Positions 36,046 through 48,777 of a stretch of 64,000 bases of DNA are shown one piece after another. The DNA lies in the NCBI GenBank assembly GCA_025766275.1, contig JAFKAC010000020.1, positions 1 through 64,000 of the forward strand. The letters are read 5' to 3'. This stretch comes from Lactarius indigo. Its lineage: Eukaryota > Basidiomycota > Agaricomycetes > Russulales > Russulaceae. Positions within the stretch are counted from its first letter, which is position 1, and each line of letters opens with the position of its first letter. The notes under the pieces are model-generated. The model saw only the letters and a program-made list of their open reading frames with translations, made no database searches and had not been told where the DNA came from. The position numbers and the translations under genes are program-made.

Positions 36046-36429
36046 ATCCCAAAAAGTGAGGTGCAAACCTCGAGCGAGATTATGCACAGCGCGTACAGGT
36101 CGACATCCTCGATGGCACGTGTGATGATCAATTAACAGGGAGATGAAAACGAGTGTAGAGGACGCAAGATCGAGGCTAGTGGCAAAATTGGAGGGGGCGG
36201 ATCGTGTAAAGCACAGGGGATCACTGTGGGTTTTCTAGGCTGATCTCTGTTGCGATGGTGTGGAGGTCCGCCACGAGGCAGGGGACGACAGGCGGGGGTG
36301 CAGCAGACATCTCGAGCGGCGCAAGGTTGTGCTGCCGCTCTGGGATGAGACTTTAGATTGCGGGCACATACTCGGACCAGAGACGTATGAAGGGCACGAA
36401 GGCAGTCACTATGCTTGAGGTTGGAGTTA

Positions 36430-37720
36430 TTAACCCCGCAGTGGCGATATTGTGTCCTGAATTTCGGATGAATAAAAGAGACTTGCAGTGCGTACCAAAA
36501 AAATTGAAGAGAAGCCCATTATCCGAGGTTCGTCTAGAGATCTAATAGTCCTTTCATGCCCTGCAAAACCACAAAACTCACCGCGTTCATCCGGGATGAT
36601 CTTCAGGTATCCAATCCCCAACCCGACAAAGAACCCCTTTGGTCCACCCCGTGCCCACATCGCACGCACCGTCTCTCCCCCATGCAACCACTGCCCATGC
36701 TTCGTCGGCCCACCGACCTGCATGCGCTGGCGAACGACCTCGAATGGATAGGAGGTTGTCTGCGCCACGGCGCCCGATAGAGCACCAATGCCAAGGTCCG
36801 CTAGTGGTGCCGCACGAGGGCGCCGCATACGGGACAATGCCAACAAGGCTGGCTGTGAAGCCGCGGTAGAATTTGAGAAGTGGGAGGGTGCGAAATGGGT
36901 CGCGCGTGATCGGCGCCCCGGTTGATTTGAGGGGAACACCTTCGGAATAGATGAGGCATGTCGTCCGCAAGAAGGACAGTTGCGTGGGACAGCCGGAAGT
37001 GGGGCTGTAGATAGTTTGGAATGCCATACGTACACGCAGCAGCTCGAGGGGATAGGTGAAAGAGACAGAGATGATACCTGGTGGAAGTTCAGACAAGTGC
37101 AACCCACGACGTACGAGTCACGCACTGGATATCGCGCCAGCTGAGAATCTGCGTAAGTTGGTTTCTTGTGCGTGGGTCGGCACTGGTAAAGGTGTTAGAG
37201 GGAGCGGGAAAAAAAGGATCAAGAGTAGGACGTACATTATGCGCTTCGTCATACGCTAAAAAATTGATGGCTGCATAGGGGAAAATACGGGGAAGATACG
37301 AAAGAGCGTCGCTGAGTGGCCCTGAAGAGCCCTAGGGTTCCAGAATCCGCATCCTGGCGCGAAGGGCACCACTCCATGTCCCTAGTGTACACATATACCA
37401 ACCAAAAACTGTCAGCTTTGGGCACGGCGATGTACTCAGTCCGTCAATTCACCTGCATATTTATTGTATTCGGGACTCGAGGCTTGGAAGAGGATCTTGA
37501 CCCGGTCAAGCGGAGCGACGACTGTCTTTGCCTAGAGGACGTCGGGTCAGTGGAAGATGGGCAACTTGAGAGAAGGGATGCGTACACACGACACAACCAG
37601 CAACACCGCCTGCAATGCCGGAGTGAATCACCTAGTCTGCGGCTTGAAATTTGGGTGCACCAGAACTCATTCGAGGTACATACGCGGTGGACCAACGCCG
37701 ACTACGATCAAGGGGGTGGC
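36430..37720 (-). pseudogene. Mitochondrial carrier (SLC25, Leu5/CoA-carrier-like) pseudogene in the palindrome spacer
   Basis: Pieces of a six-helix mitochondrial carrier lie in order on the minus strand: [20 protein letters not shown] (with the PxD signature), [75 protein letters not shown], then ALSGAVAQTTSYPFEVVRQR and FFVGLGIGYLKIIP. The set best fits the Leu5/SLC25A16 group that moves CoA or adenine-nucleotide precursors. It cannot be functional as written: a TAG sits just upstream of the first block, an 11 bp insertion breaks the frame between RIFP and YAAI, and another frameshift separates GIVPYA from the last repeat. Confidence 0.75.
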
Positions 37721-37985
37721 GGAACGGGATTCCCGCACCGGGGGTAATGCTGGTGAAGGGTGAGTCCAGTCCAGTTTCATTGACATGACTGCAGATTGTA
37801 GTCTATGCGCGAAAGCAAGGCGTACTTTGAACCTCTCCTCTCTCCTCTCTCCAACCCTACCATCGAATCCTACTTGTTACTTTCCGTAGCTTTGAGCGAC
37901 TCGTACGACTCGGACAGCAGCAAGGTGTCCCAAGAGGTGTCCGCTGGCGCGTCAGCTGGGGGGGCCTCTCAATTGGGAAAGTCAC

Positions 37986-39950
37986 GCGTGACTTCTGGAG
38001 ACCGCTAAACGGATTTCATTCGCACGACTGGCCCCTTTTCTGACAATCAACGTTGAATCAACGTCTTCGGCAATACTATACCATGGCACCAGACCATGAA
38101 GCAGAAGCTATACAACTATGTTAAAGGCTCCCTTAGTCCATGCTGGCCACCTATCGGAAGAAGAATATGACGCAGCGTTTTGGTGCGGTTTTTTTTTTTT
38201 TTTTGTTTGGATCCATGTTTATTCTGGGATGCGTAAAGCAAGTTACAGACCAGTCACAGCAGAACAAGTTTTGGTGCGGATTCCACCCCAAAGATCGCGA
38301 GGTCCTTTTACCCCGCCTTTTCGGCAAGAACCCTATTCCAGTTGCCTGACGTTCCCTTCCACTCCAAAGTTGTTTTCGGTTGCGCGCGCGCAGCGTTTGC
38401 ATATGACAGCACCTTCTCAACCTAGTCGCACGAGCAAGAGTTCTGACCCCCTGCTGTTAGACGCGAGCAGCCCGTCATTGTACCCATTCCTCGAGATGTC
38501 CACAGGTTCCGAGCAGTAATGCGCGTTGTTGCCTCATGCGTTGAGACTATCCCCGACAAATCCTCTCCCTCACTTTCACATTCAACACCAGACTCTCAGA
38601 TCCCTTCGTCTTCACTCACGGTTTTAGAGTCTCAGTGCACGGTAGCACGTTCGGCACGTTCTGCGACGCTCGAACAGCCTGAGCCCACGCACACATTGTC
38701 GACCACGTTACTCTCCTTGGCCTCTCCTTCCCCAACTTATAATCATTTACTCGCACCCTCGGCTGTCACTGATGTGTTCGAGATCACATCTACACTTTCC
38801 TTGTCCTTAATCACGCTCGCACCCTCTCCCATGTCTTCGATTTCGTCCAACTTCAAGTACCTGCCATTGGCGACAAAGCATCAGTCTGAGGCCAAGCTTG
38901 CCTCCGTGTTGTTCATTTCTGCCTTTTCCGTATCACATGCGCCTCCGCTTCCACCCTCGGCCACTAGCAATGATCCTGATCTCGCGTTCACACCCCTTCC
39001 TTTGTTTTCGATCGCGTCAATGGACTTAGAGTGCCCACTTCCACCCGTACGAACGCTAACGGAGGATCGGCCCAAGTCCGAGTCCGCGTCGGCATCTGAA
39101 ACCCCTGCTCGAAGCCTCTCCTCTCGTCTTCGACCCTTTCGTCCTTACCTCAGCTGGAGATTTTGACGCTCAGCTCCTATTCTTTCACTCCGTGGTTCCG
39201 TCAATCATTCAAGTCGTTTCCGTTAGGGGCTCTCAGTCAGTCCCCAGAGCCTTGCGAATTCGAGTCAACCCCCCATGTCCGCTGCCGACACCGTATCGCT
39301 GAGTCAGCCCGAATTGCCTTTGTCGTCGCAAGGCGAACATATTCATTTCCTTCCTGTGTCACTCTAAGCACTACCAAACACGCCCATCTCTCCCCATTCG
39401 ATGTCACCGCAACGACCTCCCGGAACCAAGACATACGACTGGGACTCGTCCTCACTCGAAGCCATACCAGCCCAGACCCCGCCGGCGACCCCTTTCGTTT
39501 CACAACCCCCACTGATCCACAAAGTTTCGTCGACGTTCGTGCGGCCTCATCTCCCACTTGTGTCACTCCTACTGTCTCGCTCTGGCCTCGCTTACTTCAA
39601 TTTCACGTTTGCTCTCGTCACCACGGTAGCTCTGGTTTCAGCATTCTTCAAAGTCTTGGCAACCACTTTCACCCACCCACACAAGTTTCGGAATAAGACA
39701 GAAGACATCGGCAACAGTCAAAACAGCGCCTTAGGCTTCAAGACATGCGGCGTCTTTGCGCATCCGGATGGCTCACGCCCCGCGGTCCGCACTTCGTTTT
39801 CGACCCTGGAGGGTTAGCCTTGGTACTCAAATTAATACATGAGGACGTTCGACAGCGCAAGACGATGACCTGCTTCAACCCCGGAGGTGTAGTCTTTCGC
39901 ATTAGGACTAGGACTCGAGGACTCGGCAACGCTTGACGAAGAACTTTATT
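37986..39950 (+). pseudogene. Gag-like retroelement relic, right copy
   Basis: Same relic as in the left arm but lacking its first part: it starts at RDFWRPLNGFHSHDWPLF and continues to HAGHLSEEEYDAAFWCGF and HPKDREVLLPRLFGKNP, interrupted by the 79 bp insertion at 38189-38267. Ser/Pro-rich frames follow at 38519-39166 and 39163-39696. No intact protein is expected. Confidence 0.6.
38189..38267 (-). mobile_element. 79 bp retroposed poly(A) insertion, right-arm copy
   Basis: Flanked by perfect 12 bp repeats GTTTTGGTGCGG at 38177-38188 and 38268-38279. On the minus strand it ends with a poly(A) run and carries AATAAA. Presence at the same site in both arms means it inserted before the inverted duplication. 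Confidence 0.82.
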
Positions 39951-40384
39951 TTCACTTTCAATGCCACCCTTCCTACCATTGTTTTAGCTCACATTTTTCT
40001 TAGAAGTAACTTGACCAGGGACGGTCAAGATTCTTCGGACTCTCAATCAAGTTCTCAATTACCTCGGCCACGCGGCCTTTGTTCGTGCTCTCTTATTTCT
40101 TCCTTTCCTCATCCCTCTCGAAGGACAAGACTTCTTTGTACTTAAAGAAAGAAGTCTTACTTTGTACGTTTCCTCCTCTTACTCAGCTTGGAGCACGTAG
40201 CGCCAGGACCTTCGATGATCGCGTGCACCGAGTCCCACACATCGCTCCATGCGTGCTAGCAATTATTATTAGTAATTAGGGACATATCTAACGCTAAGAA
40301 TAAAACGCTTTCCAAAAAAAAACATTAGCTGTTCGCTCATCATGACCTCCACAAATCCTCCTGTAGTAACCATCCCGAAGCCAT

Positions 40385-42640
40385 ATGTCGTCCTATCGAG
40401 TTAGTAGCGCCACGCCCACCACCTCCCTAGTCACCACCCAGGCTGTAATGAAGGAAAAGATCTTCGAAGAGCTTGAAAGTGCTACATTCACCGTCGCCCT
40501 AACCGCTTGGGGTGGTTCCTTGCAGGCCGACCCGCACGATGTTCAGATGGTGGCCGATTACCTTCAGCATAATATCAATCTCACCCATAACACCTTGTTC
40601 AGTGACTCAGTGTCGACCGAGGCGGTCCCGCGGCTCCCACCCCGTGGTTTCAGTGCAGAGAGAGACTCTTACGGGCCCTTCGCACACCTCCTTAATATCC
40701 TCGTCCTCGCTGTCAAAACTTGTGTCGCTCGTGCGCGCTACCTCAAGGACCTTCACTTCGGGCCTTATGATGTCCCGATGGCTAACATATTGGACTCGAG
40801 GACGGCTTTGAAGCCCAACATTTTGGGGCTGCTTCGTCCACGCACATCAGACAGGCCCAAAAATTTCTGGGAAGACGTTGCCGTTATCATCGAAGTCAAG
40901 GACCATTCACTTAATACCGTCAAGCAATTAGCGACATACGCTCGCGACCACCTCTCACTTGATCGAAGACGATCATTTTCCATCGCCATTGCAATTGACC
41001 ACAAAGCGCTGACGTTGCGCTTCCTCTGCTTCCACCGCTCTGGCGTATCTTCCTCTGAACTACTAAAGCTCAAAGAAAAGGACGGATTCCGAAGCGTCGT
41101 CGAACATATGGTCGGAATCCTATCCATTCGAGACGAAGCGGCATTTGGCCTGGATACGACACGCGTCAAAGATGTGTACCGCCTCAACGGCCGTTACTAT
41201 GATATTGTGCGTACGATCCAGAATCGCGACTGTATTCGCGGGCATGCTACAGCTGTGTACAGTCTAAAATGTGCGATATTACCATTTTGGCTTGTCCACA
41301 CTCAACTCACATGTCGTGCATCCAGTACGAACCACAGGTATCACAGATATCCCCGGGTGTCAATCCCGGGAGCTGACGCTCGTCGGTGGAGAGTCTCAAT
41401 TGCCCGAGAAGATGGTGTATAAATTGTCATATCAGACCGAGGGACACCCTTCGGAAGGCAGCTTGCTCTCTCATTTTCGTAACCAATTCGGAATCGTCGA
41501 CATCATTGGATACCGTGTTTGTACCGCGGAGGAGTCATTCGGTTCAACAACACATCACCTCTCGAATGCGCAAATCTGGCAACTCGTCAATGACAGACCA
41601 GTCTTCCCCCCTGAGATCAAACAACTACATTGCACCGCGATGGCGCTTGAGGGTCTGCCACTCCTGGATACTTCAGACGAAGTGGCCGGGATACCGACAC
41701 CGGCCGGGCTCATGGAAACAATCCTTCATTCTATGATTGGTGAGTAGGATTACACCTCCGCCCTTTATTCGATCTCACTGCGCCCTATCTTAGGTCACTA
41801 CAATTTGTTTCTCGGAGGCATCCTTCACAGGGACGTTAGCAGCGAAAATATCCTCCGTCTACGAGAGCCAATCGATCGGGCCCCTGGTCTCTCCGTGAGC
41901 TTGTAGGTACAATATTTTATTCACGTACACTCTTCTCTTACTTAGATATGTTCTAGGCTCGACCTGCATGACCAAGATGTCAAGTTATGTCGAGGCTTTC
42001 TAGTTGACGGTGACCACGCAATTAACTGGCGCAAGGATGCAATTACCCCATCATTGGAACGATCGGTATGTTGCAATGTGTTTGACGCTCTTTTCCTTAT
42101 CCATGTTGTGTACAATAGGGCACGCTACCCTTCATGTCCACCCGCCTGCTTCTTGACTGGCGCTTAGACAGACCAGTTCTACACACAGCGATTGACGACC
42201 TCGAGTCGTTTCTATGGGTCCTGGTCTGGTCACTCGTTCACATTTTTAAGAAGTTTGCAAAGATAACCAACAAAAAATCGATAATCTACGACCTAGAGCG
42301 TTCCCTTTCTAGTCGTGATTTTCACAGCATTCACTTCAGGAAAGACGCCGCAGAGGATTGGCGGGAAAAGGTCTTCAAAGACCTCATCCAGGACTGGTTG
42401 AGCATCTCTGAGCAATCTCGAGTTGGTGTCCGTGAACTTCAGAGAACTTTGACTAACGCAATAGGCGACGGTGACATGAGTGATGTCCAAACAAGGGTAT
42501 TCAACGAACTTGACGAGCGCTGTGGAAAGGCCTACAAAGAGTTCATCCAGTCAGGATACAAGCACCTTAAAACGATCAGCAAGTTTTCTAACTGGGAAGA
42601 TGTTGTGGGTTTCAGCGGCGAGTTGTTGCTGAACGAGTAG
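40385..42640 (+). CDS. FunK1 fungal-type protein kinase, right-arm copy (five exons, 679 aa)
   Basis: Exons are 40385-41270, 41326-41739, 41794-41902, 41957-42065 and 42119-42640, with the same intron positions as the left copy. The catalytic loop reads HRDVSSENIL (Gly to Glu against the left copy; the Asp and Asn are kept). A 4 bp insertion after GTAACC near 40370 throws the upstream ATG out of frame, so translation would begin at MSSYRVSS. The last exon differs from the left copy more than the rest (RSLSSRDFHSIHFRKDAAED against CSLSSRNIPYILLKKDSAED). No stop or frameshift was found, so both copies could be expressed. Confidence 0.87.
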
Positions 42641-42659
42641 TGTTACATATTTTGTATCT

Positions 42660-43472
42660 TCCGTTACTGCCATCGCTCCCAATTCACTCTAATGCGACGG
42701 GTTGAGCAAATGAATCAATGTGAGCGAAACGAACCAATATGCAACTCTACAATGTATTGGCCGTTTTGGCGCCATGTTACTATGTCCCTCAAGTCCGGAG
42801 CGAAAGATTTACAGGGGTTTTGTCGGTCTATCTCCAATTTGGGAGAAAAAAAAAAGGAAGGAAGGAAGGACCTCTCAGCGGGGGTAAGCGTCATCCAGAC
42901 GTCGGTCCACGATTGATCGCTCGCTCGCTCGAGTCAAGTTTCCTGAGAGCCGAACCGTCATGGCATTCACGCACGCACGCACAACAATGATCGTGTCCTG
43001 CGACCGGCACTCGGGTTTACGCCTCATGGCGACGCGACTGTCTCAGCGCCGCATCGCTCTCCCTCCGCGGCATCCGGCTCGGCAACTCGCGACTCTCCTC
43101 CAGCCGAACGCGGGCCCGAGGCCCTCCACTTACCATATCGCCCTCGAATTCACCTCCGATCCATCCGCCTCGGCCTCCCTAGTACCATTGCCAGTCGCAT
43201 CTGCCCTGCGTGAAATGTCTGGCTCGCGGTCCTGCTACCCCGCGGTCCCTGCCTGACACGCGGGCTGTCAACGCGAGTAGGGGGCACCTCGCCGCTGTCC
43301 AAGTCGTACAAATCACTCAAAGCGGCGGATAACAGGGAGCTAGAGTGCACGGACGAGAATGGCCCGCCGCGGTCCTGGCTCAGGTTTCCGATTGGTTTGG
43401 CTACTTCACCGCGCTCGCGTGATGACGGGGGTGACGGTTTTCCGAGGAGTTTCGCTCCGACGCCGGTTCTGG
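42660..43472. other. Region between palindrome and next open frame
   Basis: No supported gene. A purine-rich GAAG/GGAA stretch lies near 42850-42870. Confidence 0.5.
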
Positions 43473-44222
43473 CTATGCCACGTGGTGGATGTAGAGACGC
43501 TGCATGTATCTGGGAGATTGGCAGGTCAGGTTGCTCGAGCAGTTGAAGGAGACGGTCACAGAAGGGTCACACACTCTGCACTTGCTCTTGTTTAACGGCG
43601 ACAACGGGCAATTCTGAAGCGACTGCCACAGCTCATGTTCGTAGCTGTCCGATGCCGCATCGTCATTCATGGCCCAAACACCCCGAGCATTCGCGCCGTC
43701 GTCCGCCGAATACGACGATCGGACGACGCTAACGAGCACGGTCGTGTGCAGTGCTACGCCTTCGTCCTGTGGGGCCCAGAAGAGCGTCACCTGGTGTCCG
43801 AGCGCATACCGCCGAAAGAAGTCGGTCGGCTCATTGGACGGAAAAGACCGTGTCGTATTGCGTGAGGATCCCCGCGGTGTTGATAGCGGTGAAAAGCGTA
43901 AGATGTTACCTATCTCTAGGCGGTGATGGTAGTCCGACGTAAGACAAAGAAGGTTCTCCGAGGACAGCGTCACGGTACCGATGATATTTGGTGGCGCATT
44001 GCGTACGATGAGACATAGTGTGGTACGTTTAGTCCTTGAGCATAATGGGACAGATGAGAGGTGACACAAACCCAGATGCGGACAGAGTAGCACATAACCC
44101 CCCGCACGCACACCGCAACACTGCGACCAGGCAAGATCCGATGCGCTTGGAGAGACGAGCGCTTGAGAACCGGCGACATCACGAAAGAATAGGATATGAA
44201 CAGCAAGAACCATCATCGACAT
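43473..44222 (-). CDS. Possible secreted protein, 249 aa, unrecognised
   Basis: A single uninterrupted frame begins MSMMVLAVHILFFRDVAG, which could serve as a short signal peptide, and contains nine or more cysteines plus several N-x-S/T sites (RNTTR, FNCSSNLTC). I recognise no domain. A GT-AG intron could also be drawn inside it. It may be a small secreted effector-like protein or a chance open frame. Confidence 0.35.
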   Translation of the reverse strand: MSMMVLAVHILFFRDVAGSQALVSPSASDLAWSQCCGVRAGGYVLLCPHLGLCHLSSVPLCSRTKRTTLCLIVRNAPPNIIGTVTLSSENLLCLTSDYHHRLEIGNILRFSPLSTPRGSSRNTTRSFPSNEPTDFFRRYALGHQVTLFWAPQDEGVALHTTVLVSVVRSSYSADDGANARGVWAMNDDAASDSYEHELWQSLQNCPLSPLNKSKCRVCDPSVTVSFNCSSNLTCQSPRYMQRLYIHHVA

Positions 44223-45950
44223 GCTGAATGTGGAAAGTGATGCCGGTTTCCATGGAAGAGAGAGGGCAGGTAAATCCCAGGCCCAGTGAAATTGTAAAAG
44301 CGTGCTTTCGAAATGATAAAGATGACAGTTATGGGCGGGTGGAAGCCGGAATCACGTATTCATAAACGACGATGCTGACAGCATCGTTGAGTAAGTTCTC
44401 ACCAAAGATGACCGTGCGCAATCGATTTCGTCACGGTGCTAGCTCTGTCGCAGATAGAGTGGACCCGAATGTCTTACATTCGAGTAAGATGAATTCCGGC
44501 CCTGGGAGACTCGATGTATACTAGCACGCTGTGAAGGCGCACGCGATGAACTTGGGTCCGGGACTCAGGAACTCATGGTATAGATGAACCCGACGACAGT
44601 AACCGGTATGAACATACCACGGAAAGCATAAGTCGGAGTGGACCCAAAGTTGTGGTAACCAGAAGCAGGGAAGACGGATAATGGGCGGAAGGAGGAGATC
44701 CAGAGAAATTACGTTTGCAAAACCGAATATGTTCCAATAAAAACAGATGATTTTGTCGAAATGGCAAATTTTAGTTAGTGTCGAGTTTTGATAAATAAAA
44801 GGTTGGAGAGTCTATTTATTTAATCGATTTAGTGTGAAGCACCCACTGTACAGCGGCCGCACTGGATGCGCTGCTCGTCCATCAACGCATCGGCAAGGTG
44901 CCAAGCCCGGGCGACCCGGACCCCGAGTAGCTCGGCTACGTATTCGGTCAGCAAACATCCTAATATATCATACGGTTTAGAGGAGCAGGATCTCCCGCTA
45001 GGGTATGCGACAGCCTTGTACACAGGTGTGGTGCCGTTAGCATCCTCTTCGTGACCGGCAACGACGGCGACGGCCAAGGGGACTTCAAAGAGGACTCCGG
45101 GGGAGTCCAGTTCCTCCCCGCGTTCTCTGCAATCTGTACGTGTGGCATTTCATCTACAAGCAGTACATAAGTGCGGGTACAATTCACACACTGGACAGCC
45201 GTGGCCTGCTGATCAGATATATTTTCACTGTATCAGTCAGCCCGGGCGTCATGGCATCTTTGACATCGTAGCGCAGGCGCTCAAATTCACGATCGTTGTC
45301 ATACTACACTGATCGTATCGTGGAAGACACGAACTGCTCTACACCCGTGTCAACTACCTGCCTGCTAACGGCAGGGCATCACTTGGCTTCCTCTGGCCGG
45401 ACTGCCAAAACCTCGTGCGCCTCAAAGACGTCACATTAGGCTCTGACACGGGCTGCAACACTGACGGATTTCCGTAGTAAGTTAGTTGGATGGGTTCAGT
45501 TTGCCTCGCGAAACTTGCGCCTCTTTCAATTTCGTTGTCGACATATTTTGGACCCCAATCGAGTGAAGGAATAGAACGGGAGGGGTGCAAGTGCGGCAAT
45601 GAATCGTTAGGTATGTTTCAGCCTGAGATGCGCCTGACCGGCCACCCACATGGGTCGGTCACTTCGTATGGCTAGAATGTAAGTGGCGAACCAAAGAGCA
45701 CGCGCGAGGCAAAGGGGGAGAGACGAGAGGGGTCATAAAATGAACAATGAATAGGTGTGTACGAAATCAGGTATATGGAGACGTTGCAAGGCGTCGGATG
45801 AGCTGCGCACAAAAACAAGTCAGTACATTTAATAGAGCCCCAGAGAAGACATATTGGCGCACCGACAATGGAGCGATCCGGATCCGATCCATTGGAGACA
45901 CAGCGAAGATAGAATACAGGAGGAATAATCGGAACTAAGCAAACCGTAGT
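44223..45950. other. Region downstream of G-alpha copy A
   Basis: No supported gene. From about 45360 the sequence resembles 48250-48770, so it belongs to the tandem duplication that includes the G-alpha genes. Confidence 0.5.
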
Positions 45951-47651
45951 TCATATGATAGTCGACGACTTGAGTGAATTCTGTAACACGGTCTCTTTCA
46001 CCATCGCGAAGACTAGTTTGATATTGGACGTGTCCGTGGCCTGCGTGATACTACATTAAGCTCATTGAGCCTCAAAAGCCAGAACATCGTATTGAAGGGC
46101 CGGCGTACTGTGGATATACACTTAATCGTGCGCGGTTCACCTGCATGAACCGCGAAAGGATGTATTTGGTGCCTTTGTTGACATCTGCGCCCCCAGCATA
46201 CTCGGGGAAATACTTATCCAGAGGAGCCTGAGAGGACGCCAAGTCAGAGGAGATTAAGACTCAGAAACATCAAAGGTAAGCGTACCTTGGGGAGCTTCTT
46301 CTTGAATACATCAATCTTGTTAAGGAAAAGAATGATCGACGCACGCAAGAACCACCGTGAATTGATGACTGAGCCGAAAAGAACGAGAGACTCCGCCATT
46401 CGGTTCTGCGACCTGTCAGTCGGTGAGATGGAGATTTGTAATCCGTTTACGAACCTGGCTCTTCTCCTCGAGGAGGACCTGATCATACTCCGACAACGAA
46501 GTAACAAAGACGATACTCGTGACGCTTTCGAAATGGTGTATCCACTTATTGCGCTGCGAACGCTGTCCGCCAACGTCGACCATGTGTATTGATAGCTGAC
46601 CCATGGGGATTCGAGTTTCGGTGATTGAGGTCGTCCTTACACGTGCCCGCAGAATGTCCGCGGTTGATGGAAGATAATTGCTAGCCGCTATCCGACGTGC
46701 TTCCGCAAAAAAGCTGCAGACGTATATGGTAAGCAAGCAAGCACACGGCGGGTTATTTCAGTAGAGGAAACACTCGTTCTGCTTTTGACGGCGTTTTTCT
46801 TGTATAAGGAACTCACTATGTGGCACTATCCATCAGATAGAACTCGGTCGAATAACTCGTCATCAACGCTGAAATGATCTCATCCGCCCATAAGTCTTGA
46901 ATAGCTTGGGCAATGTCAGGGCTGAAGAAGAAATCAGGATCATCAGTGGCGAGTTCATACGCCAAGATACGTTCGCAGTTCGCCTAAAACAGATGGTTAA
47001 GACTGATGAAATATATGTAGGAGAAGGGAGGCGGCGTACTCTGTTGGTGGCGGTGACAGGCTCGAGGTGAAATTTGGCCAAGGCATTGACAACAGCATGG
47101 GCGCTCTGAAGGAGGTTTTTCCATATGGGCAGTCGGAAAGCGAGAAGCTCTTCAGAAGTGTAACCGTTGTGGTGAATGATCTTCATTTGCTTGACTATTG
47201 TTGACTTTCCGGACTCGCCAGAACCTAAGCAAAAAAAGAATAGTTGAGCATACGTGCGCATATACTGGGCATAAACGAATGGGACGATCGAAAGTCAATC
47301 CAAAGAACGATATGATGGTCTTCGACTGATTCCTCTAAGACAACATTGTGGTAAAGCAACACCACGTAAACAAAAATTCACCGGTGATGGCCCGGCGACA
47401 TGGAAGATGAAAGGCGACGCAGCCATTCCATGATCAATCGGAGCCTCCCCCTCCTCTCGAAAAAGAATCTCTTTAACTTTATTGGGAGGTGGGCAGAGTG
47501 GGAAGGTGGGGAAGGGAGAATACGCACCGAGCAACAAAATCTTGCACTCTCGCTTATATTTCTTAGAATCCTCCTCAATCTGACGATCTATCAGATCTGA
47601 GACCAAGTGGGCACCCTCAGCTTCCCGAGCACTGGAGGCGCAATGCCCCAT
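45951..47651 (-). CDS. Heterotrimeric G-protein alpha subunit, copy A (seven exons, 357 aa)
   Basis: Exons are 47651-47528, 47224-47040, 46983-46817, 46713-46455, 46405-46286, 46227-46109 and 46050-45951. The protein couples membrane receptors to effectors by a GTP/GDP cycle. It starts MGHCASS, a myristoylation and palmitoylation signal. The P-loop GSGESGKST is rebuilt across intron 1, switch I reads RVRTTSITE, switch II DVG G Q is [12 protein letters not shown], the guanine motif is FLNKID, and the last motif is TQATD near residue 327. The tail ends SLKSSTII. The switch I Gly that usually follows RVxTT is Ser here. Intron 1 is long (303 bp) for this window. A close paralogue follows in tandem. 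Confidence 0.92.
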
Positions 47652-48777
47652 CGGGGTACAAGGAGGCGAGGTAGTGGTAAATGGATCGCTCTGAGACGGG
47701 ATAAGAGTGGGTGGTGGTGGAATGTAAGAGATGGGGGGGAGTGGAACGACGTGAAGGGGAACGGGAGTATCGAAGGATGGGATGGGATGGAGCGGGAAGG
47801 GAAGGGAGGGTTTTCCAGTTGGATTGGATTGCGTGTAAGGGCCAGCTTGGCGGAAAGAGTGCGTCGCGGCATGGGAATGAATTTGCTGGGGCCAAATATA
47901 CTATTCAGTGTCGGTTGTCCTGAGGAATTGAGGAATACGACACAGCCCCAACACAGCCCTATTGCTGTAGAACGGAGCAACAACCAGATCGACAATCATT
48001 ACGCCTCACGTGCTCTTTCCCATATCTCCTTTTGAACTTCACATACTACAGTAGTACTGTACTAATACCATGTTCCCCACTCTTACTTAACTGGTGATTT
48101 CCGGCTCGGCTTAGCTCTCGTAGGCCCGGAATACTTTCTGAGTGCCACCACCTACCGTTGCTCTGGCACACGCACTGACGAATACCATGGAGTAGGCATA
48201 AACGGATCCCTCCCTGCGTACTGTCTCGGCGACTTAAATGCTTGGGAAGGGCTTGCAATCGAACTCGTGAGCCTCAACGGCATCACATCCGACTCTAACA
48301 CGGGCTGCAGCACTGACAGATTTTCTGCCGTAGTTGGATGGTGTCCAGTTCGCTTCGCGGGACTTGCGCCTCTTTCGCATCCGATGTCGGCTGATTTTGG
48401 GTCCTATGGGTTGATGCCCCCCGCTTCGTCGTACTTTCGTTGTGCACCCTTCACTCGGCCCGGTCCGGTCACCTGCGTGGGTCGGTCGCCCAGCTCGGCA
48501 CAAATAGCGAAGCAAAGAGTACGCGAGAGGTAAAGGGGGATGAGGTGGGAGAGGTGAGAAGGGCAATAAAACGAAGGCGCGGTGAATAGGTGTGTGCAAA
48601 ATGAGGCAGACATTGCAGTGGATCGGATGAGCTACGCGCAAAAACAAGTCAGCACATTTAGCAGAGCCCCGGAAGGGACTTATTACCGCACCGACAATGG
48701 AGCGATTCGGACCCAATCCACGGGAGATAGAGTACAGTAGGAATAGTTGGGACAAAAGAAATCGTGGTCGTCAGATA
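47652..48777. other. Spacer between the two G-alpha genes
   Basis: The first part resembles the upstream flank of copy B (50504-50900), and the part from about 48250 resembles the downstream flank of copy A. The junction of the tandem duplication therefore lies near 48.1-48.2 kb. No gene is seen. Confidence 0.6.

Larger units (their letters stand above)
37986..42659 (-). repeat. Right arm of the large inverted repeat
   Basis: Reverse-complement copy of 31146-35932, 4674 bp long. The inner boundary falls inside the gag-like relic: it begins GCGTGACTTCTGG, while the left locus continues the same frame beyond that point. The outer boundary is at the shared GTATCT just after the kinase stop codon. 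Confidence 0.92.

Noticed and set aside
47607..48035. Plus-strand 142-residue open frame upstream of G-alpha A
   Set aside because: It lies in a purine-rich promoter region antisense to the first exon, and copy B does not preserve it.
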